A stretch of DNA of 64,000 nucleotides from Alkalinema pantanalense (GCF_050753345.1 NZ_JBLZFX010000020.1:9151-73150); one strand, 5' to 3'. Positions 17,791 to 26,704 are shown, counted from the first letter of the stretch. Made by a program: numbers and translations. The notes: generated by a model from the letters alone, not told the origin.

Positions 17791-18240
17791 ATGGCTCTAC
17801 CAGTTGGCGCAACCGCCCCAGACTTTACCGTTCAAGACACCAACGGCAACACGGTCAAACTCGCTGACTACGCAGGCAAAACCGTAGTCCTGTACTTCTA
17901 TCCCAAGGACGACACCCCCGGTTGCACCAAAGAAGCTTGCAGCTTCCGAGATAACTACCAGCAATACCTGGATCAGGGCATTACCGTCTTCGGCGTCAGC
18001 ATGGATGACTCCACCTCCCACCAAGCCTTCACTAGCAAGTTCAATCTGCCCTTCCCTCTCCTGGCCGATACCGATGGCACAATCACCCAAGCCTACGACG
18101 TAGCCGGGGAAATGAACGGCTTCAAATATGCCAAACGGGTGACCTATGTGATTGGTGCCGATGGCAAAATCCAGCAGGTCTACGAAACAGTCAACACCGA
18201 AACCCATGCAACCGATATTTTGAGCGCGTTGGGAGTTTAA
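17791..18240 (+). CDS. bcp: Peroxiredoxin, PrxQ/BCP type
   Basis: Thiol peroxidase reducing hydrogen peroxide and organic hydroperoxides with electrons from thioredoxin. The active-site stretch DDTPGCTKEACSFRD carries the peroxidatic Cys (PGCT) and a resolving Cys five residues later, which marks the atypical two-cysteine PrxQ subgroup. The rest (VLYFYPKD, FPLLADTDG) is typical, and 149 residues is the usual length. The ATG at 17791 is chosen over an upstream TTG (17737) because AGAGGT precedes it and the family starts close to LPVGATAPDFT. No signal peptide: cytosolic. A terminator follows. Confidence 0.93.
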   Translation: MALPVGATAPDFTVQDTNGNTVKLADYAGKTVVLYFYPKDDTPGCTKEACSFRDNYQQYLDQGITVFGVSMDDSTSHQAFTSKFNLPFPLLADTDGTITQAYDVAGEMNGFKYAKRVTYVIGADGKIQQVYETVNTETHATDILSALGV

Positions 18241-18550
18241 GTTCGCGTCTTAATTTTTTGGAACTCAGAAAACCGATCGGAGATTCGATCGGTTTTTCTA
18301 TGCATTGTTTTCTATGCATTGATTGATGGCCGTTAATGTTGATACAGGAAGGACAAAGCGTAAACTTTTGTCAATTTTTGCGGCTTCATCATTCCGCGAT
18401 CCAGGGCAATTTGTTGGAAATTGGATCGATCGAAAATCCGTAGGTTACCCTGAAGGGGTTGAAGCTGCACTAGCACTTGCACCTTAAAACTAGCAACCTA
18501 AAACTTGCACCTCTAGGCCATCAGCCTGTGCATCCCTCCCGGATACTCCT
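18241..18550. other. Intergenic region with terminator and short repeats
   Basis: After the terminator, degenerate repeats of the ACTAGCACTTGCACCT / ACTAGCAACCTAAAAC kind fill 18468-18515, just ahead of the C39 peptidase-like gene. No gene is supported. Confidence 0.5.
18269..18298 (+). terminator. Rho-independent terminator
   Basis: Stem AAAACCGATCG / CGATCGGTTTTT around GAGATT, ending in a T-run, 30 bases after the PrxQ stop. Confidence 0.88.
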
Positions 18551-20176
18551 ATGACGAATACAGCAAATCTAGACACCACCAACCTCGCCACTAAGGTCAC
18601 CAATCCCCCTGTCTACAGTGGCCCTAAAGAAGTTCTACTAGGCAAACCTGTCATCTTGAAAGGGAGCTATGATGCCTCCCGAATCGCAAAATTAACGATT
18701 CGGGCAGAGGATAAGTTTTCCCTCCCTGTCACCCTCAAGAACGGAACCTGGGAAGTCAATATGCCTAAGGGATTTTCCTCCCCAGGGGCACGTTGGTTCC
18801 GCGTTCAAGGATTTGACAGCGCAGGCAAGCAAGTCGAAAGTCGAATTTTTTACATGACCGTCAGCCGTGATCCCTTAACTGTGGCTCAAGCGCTGACCTT
18901 GAAGGTATTACGAGACACTTACTTTAAAGCATCCTCCCAGGATTCTTCTAAGTTAAATAACCAGCAAAAGGTTCTAGTAAAGGCAGGGCAGATCTTTCAC
19001 GTTAACCGCTACGGCTCCATGGATGCCCACTTGAAGTTGGAACTGGCCGAAAGCATTGAACCCATTGGTAGCTTTGGCTATTTCTACGAAGCCCATGTGC
19101 AACTGAGCAAAGGCACTCAGGTGCTGCGCTTCACGGTGGATGATGTGCCTGACACCCCCGGTGATGGGATCCAAATGCTAGTTACCACCACCACTTTCCT
19201 GAAGAAATCGCGGGAAGACTCCAGCGCCCTACCCGACTCCCAAAAAGCGCAATTGATGCAGGGCCAAACGCTGCAAATTAAGGGCTATGCCTGCCTAGGA
19301 GGACATTTTCGGGTAACGTTGGCCACCCCGATCGCCGGATTTGGCGATGTCGGCTTTATCTATTGGCGGCATGTGCGCTTAACCCGCCTCGGCCAGGAAA
19401 TCCCCTTCGATCCCGATGCCCTCACCGCCCGCATCCTCCAAGATACGGTACTGAAAAAATCGCCCGTTGATTCTTCTAAACTTGCAGCAGAGGATAAAGT
19501 GAGCGCCCCTGCTGGTCGGGTCTACGGCGTGTCGAGTTACACGATCGAAGGAGGGCATATCAAGCTCTCGACCACCGAAGAATTTCCCGGCTTTGGCAAT
19601 ACGGGCTATATTTTCCCGAACTTTGTGCAAATGCAGCGGGGTGGGCGATCGTTCAATCCCATTCCGCCGCAGGTGGAACTGAATGTGCCCTACTTCTCCC
19701 AACGGGACAATCCGCGCCTCTATTGGTCTACTTGCAACGTCACGTCGATCGCTATGGTGTTTTACTACTACGGCGTGCGATCGAAGGATGGCGGACAACT
19801 GGAAGATGAACTGCTGCAATGGTGCCTCGATCGCTACGGGGCAGGATCCCAGACGGATCACAGTGTTCTCATTAAGTTAATCGAAGCCTACGGCTTTAAG
19901 AGCCAATTCAGCACCACCTACAAGTGGCAAGACATCAAAGAAGAACTGATGAACCGTCGGCCCGTGGTTCTGTGTGGCTATTTCACCCATGGCGGCCACA
20001 TTGTTACCGTGGTGGGCTACACCCCCCAGGGCTACATTGTGAATGATCCTTGGGGGGATGGTTATTACGGCTATGCCAGCACCGAAGGCCGCAAGCTGAT
20101 TTATCCCTACGACTACACAACACAAATGTGCGGTGTGGATGGGGATGTGTGGGCGCACTTTATCCGGAAAGCGTAA
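18551..20176 (+). CDS. C39-type papain-like cysteine peptidase with three N-terminal repeats
   Basis: A 541-residue protein. Residues 1-110 include an Ig-like strand-rich region. Three related repeats of about 85 residues follow, starting near LKVLRDTYFKASSQDSSKL, LVTTTTFLKKSREDSSAL and ARILQDTVLKKSPVDSSKL; each resembles a bacterial SH3-like unit. The C-terminal 180 residues are a Peptidase_C39_2-like domain with candidate catalytic Cys in YWSTCNVTSIAM, His in GGHIVTVVGYT and Asp/Asn in VNDPWGD. There is no evident signal peptide, odd for an architecture usually found on extracellular cell-wall or matrix proteins. Substrate unknown; a cysteine protease or amidase activity is inference from the triad. 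Confidence 0.87.
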   Translation: MTNTANLDTTNLATKVTNPPVYSGPKEVLLGKPVILKGSYDASRIAKLTIRAEDKFSLPVTLKNGTWEVNMPKGFSSPGARWFRVQGFDSAGKQVESRIFYMTVSRDPLTVAQALTLKVLRDTYFKASSQDSSKLNNQQKVLVKAGQIFHVNRYGSMDAHLKLELAESIEPIGSFGYFYEAHVQLSKGTQVLRFTVDDVPDTPGDGIQMLVTTTTFLKKSREDSSALPDSQKAQLMQGQTLQIKGYACLGGHFRVTLATPIAGFGDVGFIYWRHVRLTRLGQEIPFDPDALTARILQDTVLKKSPVDSSKLAAEDKVSAPAGRVYGVSSYTIEGGHIKLSTTEEFPGFGNTGYIFPNFVQMQRGGRSFNPIPPQVELNVPYFSQRDNPRLYWSTCNVTSIAMVFYYYGVRSKDGGQLEDELLQWCLDRYGAGSQTDHSVLIKLIEAYGFKSQFSTTYKWQDIKEELMNRRPVVLCGYFTHGGHIVTVVGYTPQGYIVNDPWGDGYYGYASTEGRKLIYPYDYTTQMCGVDGDVWAHFIRKA

Positions 20177-20298
20177 ACGCCGGGAAACCATCTCTCTTGA
20201 GTTCCCATCTTCCAAGCTGCATTGTGGTTGGGAGATGGGCTCATTGTCTGTAGGATCCAGCTTATTCATTATCCTGACGAGGAGGACTGAGCAAACCT

Positions 20299-20559
20299 AT
20301 GCCACGCCTAAATCCGTACACATTGCAAATGCAAATCACCCGCATGTTCCAGCAGGGACAGTCGCTTTTTGCGCCCATGAAGGTGCAGGAATGGCTGAAG
20401 GAGCGGGGACACAATCCCGCAGAATATAACATTCTGTTCCACCAAAAACCTGCCCCTCCAGGATCGGGCGAGGTTATGGTAACGGAAATTGAGCTGAAAC
20501 GCAAAGATGGTCAAGCTGTGGATGACTGGCTACAACAGGAAGTGAATCGCTGGGCCTAA
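20299..20559 (+). CDS. Small conserved hypothetical protein
   Basis: An 86-residue soluble protein with no recognised domain. The start is supported by GAGGAGG about 14 bases upstream and follows the C39 gene by 122 bases on the same strand, so the two may be cotranscribed. The sequence is charged and looks folded (MKVQEWLKERGHNPAEYNIL, a conserved-looking FHQKPAPPGSGEVMV). The stop codon TAA (20557-20559) falls inside the left end of a MITE-like element, so the reading frame may have been shortened or terminated by that insertion. Confidence 0.65.
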   Translation: MPRLNPYTLQMQITRMFQQGQSLFAPMKVQEWLKERGHNPAEYNILFHQKPAPPGSGEVMVTEIELKRKDGQAVDDWLQQEVNRWA

Positions 20560-20662
20560 GGGAATAGTATATACATAGAGTCTCAATTAGGTAGGGGTAG
20601 GAGCGTAAACGGGTTGGGGGGTAGAAGGATAAATCGGGAATATTATTTGCAAATCCCTCAGG
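20555..20662 (+). mobile_element. MITE-like element, family B copy 2
   Basis: About 108 bp. The left end CCTAAGGGAATAGTATATAC and right end (ATTATTTGCAAATCCCTCAGG) correspond to copy 1 (15607-15715). The shared inner segment is CAATTAGGTAGGGGTAGGAG followed by GTAAA, GGGT and GGGTAG blocks. It overlaps the stop codon of the preceding gene and ends 18 bases before the stop of spoIIM on the other strand, filling almost the whole space between the two genes. Confidence 0.72.
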
Positions 20663-20680
20663 CTAATCTGCGATCGCGCC

Positions 20681-21664
20681 TTAAGCGACTCGATCGATCT
20701 CTGTACTCCGATCGGGAGTCCTTTGCCTGCAGTAGACTATTAAACCGATCAACAACAGTAAACCCGCTAAATACTTCAAAGGTGACGGGACGATCGGACT
20801 GGGCGAAAAAAAGCCTTCGATCGTCCCGGCAATCACGAGCATCGGCACAATGCCATAGACCAACTGCGCCGCTTGCGTTCCATAAATCTTAAAGGCATCC
20901 ACTCGACGATACTGCCCCGGAAACAATAACGCCCGCGCAATCAGAAATCCGGCTCCCCCCGCAAAAAAAATTGCAGGCAGTTCCAATGCGCCATGGGGAA
21001 ACACAAAGGCCCAAAAGGGATAGGCCAGGTTGTTTTGCCCGACTAACGTGGCGATCGCGCCAATCATAATGCCATTGAAAAAGAGCGCCCAAGTGGTTAG
21101 CAATCCACCGGTAATGCCCCCGGCAATCACCCGGAAGGACACCACCAAGTTATTGACCATAATGCCGCTGGAGGCTAGGGGTTCCGAACCAACAATATTG
21201 CCCATCCACAGTTCCCCCCGATCGCGCACCTGTGAAATCAAGCTAGCTGGGGCAATTAATGCAATAAAATCCGGATCCCGCCAAGCTAACCACCAAGCTA
21301 ATAATGCTCCCAACAGAAATAAAGCCGTCGCCAACGCCGTATAAGCCCAAGTCGCCTGCACCACTGCCGGAAATCTCCAGCGGTAGAATATCCAAACCTT
21401 CTGCCATTCCTGCCGCCGCGAACCTTGGTAGACCTGATTGTAGGCTCGACTGGTAAGCCCTTGGAGTACATAAATTAAGGTTTGGCTGGCTTGGGTGGTT
21501 TTCGCGCGGGCGAGATCGGCAGACACCGATCGATACAGGCTCGACAACGACTGGATTTCTATGGCGGTCAGCGATCGGATCCCTTGCTTCTCAGCCTTTT
21601 GCAGCAACGCTTCCAACTGTTTCCAAGAAGGCTCTTTACGGGCAATCCATCGCTGAATATTCAT
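20681..21664 (-). CDS. SpoIIM-family membrane protein
   Basis: A 327-residue membrane protein of the SpoIIM family (named from Bacillus sporulation but widespread in non-sporulating bacteria). An N-terminal cytoplasmic region of about 100 residues (MNIQRWIARKEPSWKQLEAL, LYRSVSADLARA) precedes about five to six transmembrane segments. The family signature region lies around NNLVVSFRVIAGGITGG, FNGIMIGAI, and FPHGALELPAIFFAGGAG. It is divergent from two further membrane proteins, the second an RDD protein. SpoIIM-RDD association is a recurring gene neighbourhood in bacteria. Role in cyanobacteria unknown. Confidence 0.88.
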   Translation of the reverse strand: MNIQRWIARKEPSWKQLEALLQKAEKQGIRSLTAIEIQSLSSLYRSVSADLARAKTTQASQTLIYVLQGLTSRAYNQVYQGSRRQEWQKVWIFYRWRFPAVVQATWAYTALATALFLLGALLAWWLAWRDPDFIALIAPASLISQVRDRGELWMGNIVGSEPLASSGIMVNNLVVSFRVIAGGITGGLLTTWALFFNGIMIGAIATLVGQNNLAYPFWAFVFPHGALELPAIFFAGGAGFLIARALLFPGQYRRVDAFKIYGTQAAQLVYGIVPMLVIAGTIEGFFSPSPIVPSPLKYLAGLLLLIGLIVYCRQRTPDRSTEIDRVA

Positions 21665-21881
21665 AACGGGCTATCAAGTTTAGGGACTATCTGACCAGGG
21701 AACATTTGCCAAGGCAACGCGATCGACCCAGATTCTAGGATGAAATAATTAGTGAAATTTTGCCAAGGTTAGGCAACTCGCGAATAAAACTAAGATAACT
21801 GCAAATATCTGATTGCAAAAATTTGTTCGATCGATGTGTGAACAGATCACCTAGTTTGGATCAATTTGGGATAAATCGCCT

Positions 21882-22886
21882 ATGTCATTTTCTTCACCTT
21901 CCAATGGCCCATCCCCGAATGAGCCGTCGCCCATCAAACCTTTGAGCGTAGGAAATGTTGTCAGTGCGGCCTTCCGCCTCTATAGTGCCCATTTCAATCA
22001 ATATGTGGGGATTGCTTTTCAAGCCACACTCTGGGTGGTATTGCCCCTATTGTTACTGTTGGTTCCTGCGGTCTACTTCGTGAGTATGGTCGGTGGCCGA
22101 TCGGGAACGGCTCAAGGATTGGGCGTTTTTTGGCTCATTGTGATCGCTTGGAGCATGGGATATATCTACTGTTTAAGTTGTTATCTCGCCCAAGCCGCTG
22201 CCATCACTCGCCTAGCCCATAGTGAACTGCTGGAAAAACCCGAAGACCCTAAAGTCGTTCAACGAATCACCCAAAGTCGTCGATGGTCGTTTTTGGGCAG
22301 TGCTTTTTTATTAAATCTCCTCATTCTGGGAATATCCATCGTCCTGTGGATCGGATTTGCAATTTTCCTTGGCTTGATAGCGGGTTCCGGTGCAATTCGC
22401 CTCACTCCATCCGGTAGACCCATCATGAACGATCCGGCCCTAGCCCTAGGAATCTTACTCTTGGTCATCGGTGCAGCCCTTGTCTGGCTAACTTGGGTAA
22501 CTTGGATATCTGCCCGGTTTGCATTACGAGAAGTCACGATCGCGGTGGAAGATAATGTGGGGGCAGCGGATTCTCTAGGGCGTAGTTGGAACTTGACCAA
22601 AAAACATGCAGGCCGAATTATCTTAATCCTAGTTGTTGCATTTCTGATCACACTCCCCATTCAAGTCCTCTTACGAGTGATGATCAATGTAGTCAATCAA
22701 ACGATTGCCCTTAGTTTGCCAAGAACTACACCCAGTTACGCCATTATTAGCTCAATCATTGCGATGATTTTGGGATTTACCGTTAGCATTCTTACGCTCC
22801 CCTACTGGCAGATCATTCAATCCGTGATTTATTACGATTTGCGCAGTCGGCGGGAAGGCTTAGGACTGAGCTTGCGCGATCGATAA
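21882..22886 (+). CDS. Multi-pass membrane protein, likely DUF975/glycerophosphodiester-membrane-like
   Basis: A 334-residue protein with a proline/serine-rich N-terminus (MSFSSPSNGPSPNEPSP), then VGNVVSAAFRLYSAHFNQYVG, which resembles the amphipathic helix opening of bacterial membrane-domain families around glycerophosphoryl diester phosphodiesterase membrane modules. Six hydrophobic segments follow. A charged insertion (RFALREVTIAVEDNVGAADSLGRSW, here cut as RFALREVTIAVEDN and GAADSLGRSW) recalls the same families. Located between the SpoIIM and RDD genes and transcribed with the RDD gene, 88 bases apart. Function unknown; a role in membrane organisation is inference. Confidence 0.75.
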   Translation: MSFSSPSNGPSPNEPSPIKPLSVGNVVSAAFRLYSAHFNQYVGIAFQATLWVVLPLLLLLVPAVYFVSMVGGRSGTAQGLGVFWLIVIAWSMGYIYCLSCYLAQAAAITRLAHSELLEKPEDPKVVQRITQSRRWSFLGSAFLLNLLILGISIVLWIGFAIFLGLIAGSGAIRLTPSGRPIMNDPALALGILLLVIGAALVWLTWVTWISARFALREVTIAVEDNVGAADSLGRSWNLTKKHAGRIILILVVAFLITLPIQVLLRVMINVVNQTIALSLPRTTPSYAIISSIIAMILGFTVSILTLPYWQIIQSVIYYDLRSRREGLGLSLRDR

Positions 22887-22973
22887 TTGGTTGCCAGTGC
22901 CGACGCGATCTCACCTTTGGCAATTCATCCTTTGCGCGATCGGTAGAATGCCCTATGCGATCGCACCCTACCC

Positions 22974-23777
22974 ATGAAATATTTCAACCGCATCACCCTC
23001 TACACCCCGGAAAGCGTTGCCCTGGAATTTACCTTGGCAGGTATTGGTAGCCGAGCCTTTGCGCTCTTAGTGGACTACCACATTCTCGCTTTGGTAATTG
23101 TTGTCTTTTTATTGCTCTGGCTGGCGTTGTCCTTCCAACTCACCGAATATCTCCTCCAACTCAATATCGACTACTCGGGCCTGAGCAACTGGCTGATCGC
23201 CATTCCCTTTTTGATCGTCTTTGTCATTTTTGTAGGGTATTTCATCTTTTTTGAAACCCTCTGGAAAGGCCAAACCCCAGGGAAAAAATGGGCCAAAATT
23301 CGCGTTATTCAAGACAATGGACAACCCGTTAGCCTGCGGCAGGCCACATTAAGAGCATTGCTACGCCCCATCGATGACACATTATTTCTGGGCTTTGTGT
23401 TCATTGTGTTAGGTAAACAGGAAAAGCGCATAGGGGACTGGGCAGCGGGAACAGTCGTCGTTCAAGAAGAATTACCCCCTGTGGGATCTGCGGCCTTTCC
23501 CCTCTCAGGCCAAGCGCAGGAGGTGGCCGATCGCCTGCTCGCCGTGGCCGATCTGACGCAGTTGCTCCCCGATGATTTCGCGATCGTGCGGGAATACCTC
23601 CAACGGCGCAACCAGTTATCGGCAGATGCCAAGGCCACCACAAGTCTCAACTTAGCCAAACAAGTTCAAAAAGTTCTGACTTTAGACAAATTGCCCTTCG
23701 ATATGACTCCAGATTTATTCTTGGAAGGAGTGTACTTGGCCTACCAGCAACAATTTGGCGATCGCTGGTTAGCTTAA
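22974..23777 (+). CDS. RDD-family membrane protein
   Basis: A 267-residue protein with an RDD domain: three transmembrane segments in the first 160 residues, with GIGSRAFALLVDYHIL as the arginine-aspartate start, GQTPGKKWAKIRVIQDNGQP as the conserved loop after the second segment, and RALLRPIDD plus KQEKRIGDWAAGTVVV at the end of the domain. The last 100 residues are cytosolic, helical and unassigned. RDD proteins have been linked to ion transport and stress in a few bacteria; the cyanobacterial role is unknown. It is in an apparent operon with the preceding membrane protein. Confidence 0.88.
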   Translation: MKYFNRITLYTPESVALEFTLAGIGSRAFALLVDYHILALVIVVFLLLWLALSFQLTEYLLQLNIDYSGLSNWLIAIPFLIVFVIFVGYFIFFETLWKGQTPGKKWAKIRVIQDNGQPVSLRQATLRALLRPIDDTLFLGFVFIVLGKQEKRIGDWAAGTVVVQEELPPVGSAAFPLSGQAQEVADRLLAVADLTQLLPDDFAIVREYLQRRNQLSADAKATTSLNLAKQVQKVLTLDKLPFDMTPDLFLEGVYLAYQQQFGDRWLA

Positions 23778-24009
23778 ATCCGCTGGTGGAAACGTTCTCC
23801 ACGTTTACTTCTTAGCCTGTCTAAGGCTGGGGCTGAACTCAAGGTCTGTTCTACCAAGACGGTCTGTTTTGCTGAGATTCATGTAGATCTTGAAGTAAAT
23901 CTTCATCAAACCTGTGATCTTGAACAAAGTTCTTGCTGATTGGCTGGAGAACAATCCGAAAAGACTGTTAGCTGTATTAAAGTTCCGATCAGGAGTCCTA
24001 TAAAGCTCT

Positions 24010-25143
24010 ATGGATAATTCTATGTTTGACTGCATTGTGGTGGGTGCGGGGCCAGCCGGCGGATCTGCGGCTTACCATTTGGCCAAGCGTGGACGCTCTG
24101 TGATGGTGTTGGAGCGGGCGGCTCTACCTCGGCAAAAAGCTTGTAGTGGTGGCGTATCTCCCGCTGTAGGCCAATGGTTTGACTTTGACTTCAGCCCCGT
24201 CATTGCCAAAAAAGTATCAGATATTCGCTATACCTGGCGGGTCAGTGACCCCGTAGATGCCAGCTTGAATACGCCGGAACCGATGTGGATGGTCGATCGG
24301 GCGGCCTTTGATTTCTATGTGCTGCAACAGGCGGAAAAACTGGGGGCCCAGTGGCGCGATCGCACCGAAGTCACGGGCATCGAATTTCGTGGCGACCATT
24401 GGCAGGTCAAAACGACAGACGGCGAACTGCAAGCCCGCTATTTGATCGCTGCCGATGGAGCCAAAGGGCCGATGGCGCAGTGGCTCGGGTTCAAACCTCG
24501 GGAGGTGCGCACTGGAGCCTTGCTAGAACTCCCCGTTCAGGATGGTATTACCCGCGCCCAATTCGACTTCGGTATCATCAAAAACGGCTTTATTTGGAGC
24601 TTTCCTAAGGCAGAAGGCTATTCGATCGGCACAGCAACCTTCCGAGGCAAGGGCAACGAAGATCTCAAGGCAGCGCTGTCGGAATATTCCAGCCTCCAGG
24701 GCTACAACCTCAGCCAAGCCAAGATTACGGAAGGGGCCATTTCTGTGTGGGATGGCGACGAGCAATTGCATACCCGCAATGCCCTGCTGGCGGGAGAAAC
24801 GGCAGGGGTGGTTGATCCGTTCACGGGCGAAGGCATTCGGCCTTCCATGTTTAGCGGGGTAAAGGCCGCGGAGGCGATCGACCAAGCGCTGACCGGAAAT
24901 GCCAATGCTTTGGCCAATTACACCAAACTCATTCAAGAAGAATGGGGCAAGGATATGGCCTGGGCGCAAAAGCTGGCTGGCATTTTTTACCGGGTGCCCC
25001 AAATTGGCTACAAAGTTGGCGTGAAACGGCCTACCGCCACCGATCGCTTGGGTAAAATTATGTGCGGCGAAATGAAATATGCTGACGTGGCAACCCGTGC
25101 GCTGAAGCGGTTGAGTGGTGGATTAATTCCGGGGTTGGGTTAA
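24010..25143 (+). CDS. Geranylgeranyl reductase family flavoprotein
   Basis: A 377-residue FAD-dependent oxidoreductase of the geranylgeranyl reductase (ChlP-like) family. An N-terminal Rossmann motif VGAGPAGGSAAYHLAKRG with downstream acidic LER binds FAD; KACSGGV is the family's Cys-containing motif, IAADGAKGPM is the second FAD motif, and AGVVDPFTGEGIRPSMFSG contains the conserved GEGI/GD-type segment. In phototrophs members saturate the geranylgeranyl side chain of chlorophyll or quinones; close relatives have other polyprenyl substrates, so the assignment stops at family level. An in-frame ATG at 24022 is a second possible start. Convergent on frr, with a MITE-like element between. Confidence 0.87.
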   Translation: MDNSMFDCIVVGAGPAGGSAAYHLAKRGRSVMVLERAALPRQKACSGGVSPAVGQWFDFDFSPVIAKKVSDIRYTWRVSDPVDASLNTPEPMWMVDRAAFDFYVLQQAEKLGAQWRDRTEVTGIEFRGDHWQVKTTDGELQARYLIAADGAKGPMAQWLGFKPREVRTGALLELPVQDGITRAQFDFGIIKNGFIWSFPKAEGYSIGTATFRGKGNEDLKAALSEYSSLQGYNLSQAKITEGAISVWDGDEQLHTRNALLAGETAGVVDPFTGEGIRPSMFSGVKAAEAIDQALTGNANALANYTKLIQEEWGKDMAWAQKLAGIFYRVPQIGYKVGVKRPTATDRLGKIMCGEMKYADVATRALKRLSGGLIPGLG

Positions 25144-25174
25144 CTACTCAACAGCCATAAATCTGAGGCTTAAT

Positions 25175-25373
25175 GTAGGTTTGACATACATACCAGGTTC
25201 GATTACACCAATGTCCCTCACAAATCCCCCGTACTGGGACGGAGAATTCACTTTCGGGGGGTGTCGGGGGAGTAGAGTCCCCTGACATAGCAGGGGGGCG
25301 GGGAGAAGTTCCCCGATCTTCGCTGCGCAGCAGCCCCGACGATCGCGCTGCACCACGAATTCAGCAAACTCAC
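25175..25373 (+). mobile_element. MITE-like element, family A copy 2
   Basis: About 199 bp between two convergent genes. The right end GCAAACTCAC and left end GTAGGTTTGA are an imperfect inverted repeat related to the perfect one of copy 1. The core ACGGAGAATTCACTTTCGG, TTCCCCGATCTTCGCTGCG, GCAGCCCCGA and GATCG blocks agree with the reverse of 9071-9219. It carries an extra G-rich hairpin-prone block (25268-25300) absent from copy 1. No coding frame. Confidence 0.68.
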
Positions 25374-25382
25374 GCTAATTCA

Positions 25383-25411
25383 AAAAGAGCCGTCTATCAG
25401 ACGGCTCTTTG
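25383..25411 (-). terminator. Terminator of the pyrH-frr operon
   Basis: Stem AAAGAGCCGTCT / AGACGGCTCTTT with an ATC loop, 30 bases beyond the frr stop. Read on the minus strand, the A-run becomes a T-run. It could also stop transcripts from the plus-strand flavoprotein gene. Confidence 0.88.
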
Positions 25412-25440
25412 TTGTCGATTACTTCGATGCGATCGTGGGT

Positions 25441-25986
25441 CTACACGGTCATAATGTCTTTTTCTTTTTCTGCGAGCACCCGATCGACATCTGCAATGTA
25501 CTTATCCGTCAGCTTTTGCAGCTTGTCTTGCAGGTCGCGGGACTCGTCTTCCGAAACTTCTTTGTCCTTTTCCTGTTTTTTCACCGCATCAATGCCATCC
25601 CGACGAATACTGCGAATGGCAACCTTACCTTCCTCCGCATACTTCGCCGCCAGTTTGACGAACTCCTTACGGCGCTCACTGGTCAACGGGGGAATATTCA
25701 ACCGAATCACAGACCCGTCATTGTTTGGCGTTAGACCAATATCAGACATGGAAATCGCTTTTTCGATCAACGACAGTGACGAGCGATCGTAGGGTTGAAT
25801 CTGCAACGTCGTCGAATCCGGCGTGCTGATATTAGCCAACTGCTTGAGGGGAGTCGGCGAACCGTAATACTCCACCGTAATTTTGTCTAGCAGAGAGGAG
25901 TTGGCGCGCCCCGTCCGAATCGTATTGAACGCTCGCACAGTAGACTCCACCGACTTTTTCATCCGCTCTTCAACATCAGCTAACAT
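25441..25986 (-). CDS. frr: Ribosome recycling factor
   Basis: RRF, which with EF-G splits the post-termination ribosome. The 182-residue product has the tRNA-like three-helix bundle sequence: FNTIRTGRANSSLLDKI, VEYYGSPTPLKQLANIS, IQPYDRSSLSLIEKAI, and RREFVKLAAKYAEEGKVAIR (with the family's conserved RxxLxK-type pattern). The ATG at 25986 is chosen because GGAGGAGAT stands before it and the family starts close to LADVEERM; the frame is open for twelve more codons upstream inside pyrH. The start lies within the last codons of pyrH, an 11-base overlap, so the two are translationally coupled. Confidence 0.95.
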   Translation of the reverse strand: MLADVEERMKKSVESTVRAFNTIRTGRANSSLLDKITVEYYGSPTPLKQLANISTPDSTTLQIQPYDRSSLSLIEKAISMSDIGLTPNNDGSVIRLNIPPLTSERRKEFVKLAAKYAEEGKVAIRSIRRDGIDAVKKQEKDKEVSEDESRDLQDKLQKLTDKYIADVDRVLAEKEKDIMTV

Positions 25987-26704
25987 CACAATCTCCTCCA
26001 ACAATCGTCCCGATCGGTTCACCCATTACAGCACGGCGTACATTTCCGGACACAGAGAGGTTAAATACCATAATCGGAATATGGTTCTCTCGACAAAGGG
26101 AAATCGCCGCTGCATCCATAACTTTCAAATCATGGGTCAGAACGTGCGAGTAGGTCAAGGTCTCGAAGCGTTTCGCATCGGGGTTTTTCTTTGGATCCGC
26201 ATCATAGACCCCATCTACCTTAGTGGCTTTAAACAGCACATCGGCTCCAATTTCAGCGGCTCTGAGGGCTGCGGTGGTGTCCGTGGTAAAGAAAGGATTA
26301 CCGGAACCTGCACCAAACACAACCACCCGGCCTTTTTCTAAGTGGCGAATGGCTCGACGACGGATATAGGGTTCCGCGACTTCCTGCATGGCGATCGCGG
26401 TTTGCACCCGGGTGGGCACCGCAATCCGCTCTAGCGCATCCTGCAAGGTAATGGCGTTCATCACCGTTGCAATCATCCCCACGTAGTCCGCCGTGGCCCG
26501 TTCCATCCCGGCTGCTGCGCCACTCACGCCTCGGAAGATATTGCCTCCACCCACCACGATCGCGACCTGAACACCGGACTTCACTACATCTGCAACTTCT
26601 TGAGCGATGCCGTCTACTACCTCAGGGTCGATTCCATAATTTAAATCGCCCATCAAGGCTTCCCCACTGAGTTTCAGCAACACTCGTCGATATGTTACGC
26701 TCAT
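25976..26704 (-). CDS. pyrH: UMP kinase
   Basis: Hexameric UMP kinase, converting UMP to UDP with ATP, of the amino-acid-kinase fold. Clear landmarks: RVLLKLSGEALMGD at the start, VAIVVGGGNIFRGV, the DYVGMIATVMNAI helix, and VFGAGSGNPFFTTDTTAALRA. The 242 residues match the family. First gene of a two-gene operon with frr, as in most bacteria. The intergenic region upstream (26705-26920) contains GTAACAG/CTGTTAC inverted repeats around 26764-26803, possibly the end of the thioredoxin-like transcript. Confidence 0.96.
   Translation of the reverse strand: MSVTYRRVLLKLSGEALMGDLNYGIDPEVVDGIAQEVADVVKSGVQVAIVVGGGNIFRGVSGAAAGMERATADYVGMIATVMNAITLQDALERIAVPTRVQTAIAMQEVAEPYIRRRAIRHLEKGRVVVFGAGSGNPFFTTDTTAALRAAEIGADVLFKATKVDGVYDADPKKNPDAKRFETLTYSHVLTHDLKVMDAAAISLCRENHIPIMVFNLSVSGNVRRAVMGEPIGTIVGGDCDVS

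Noticed and set aside
25144..25356. 70-codon minus-strand frame
   Set aside because: It lies entirely inside family A element copy 2, a non-coding repeat.
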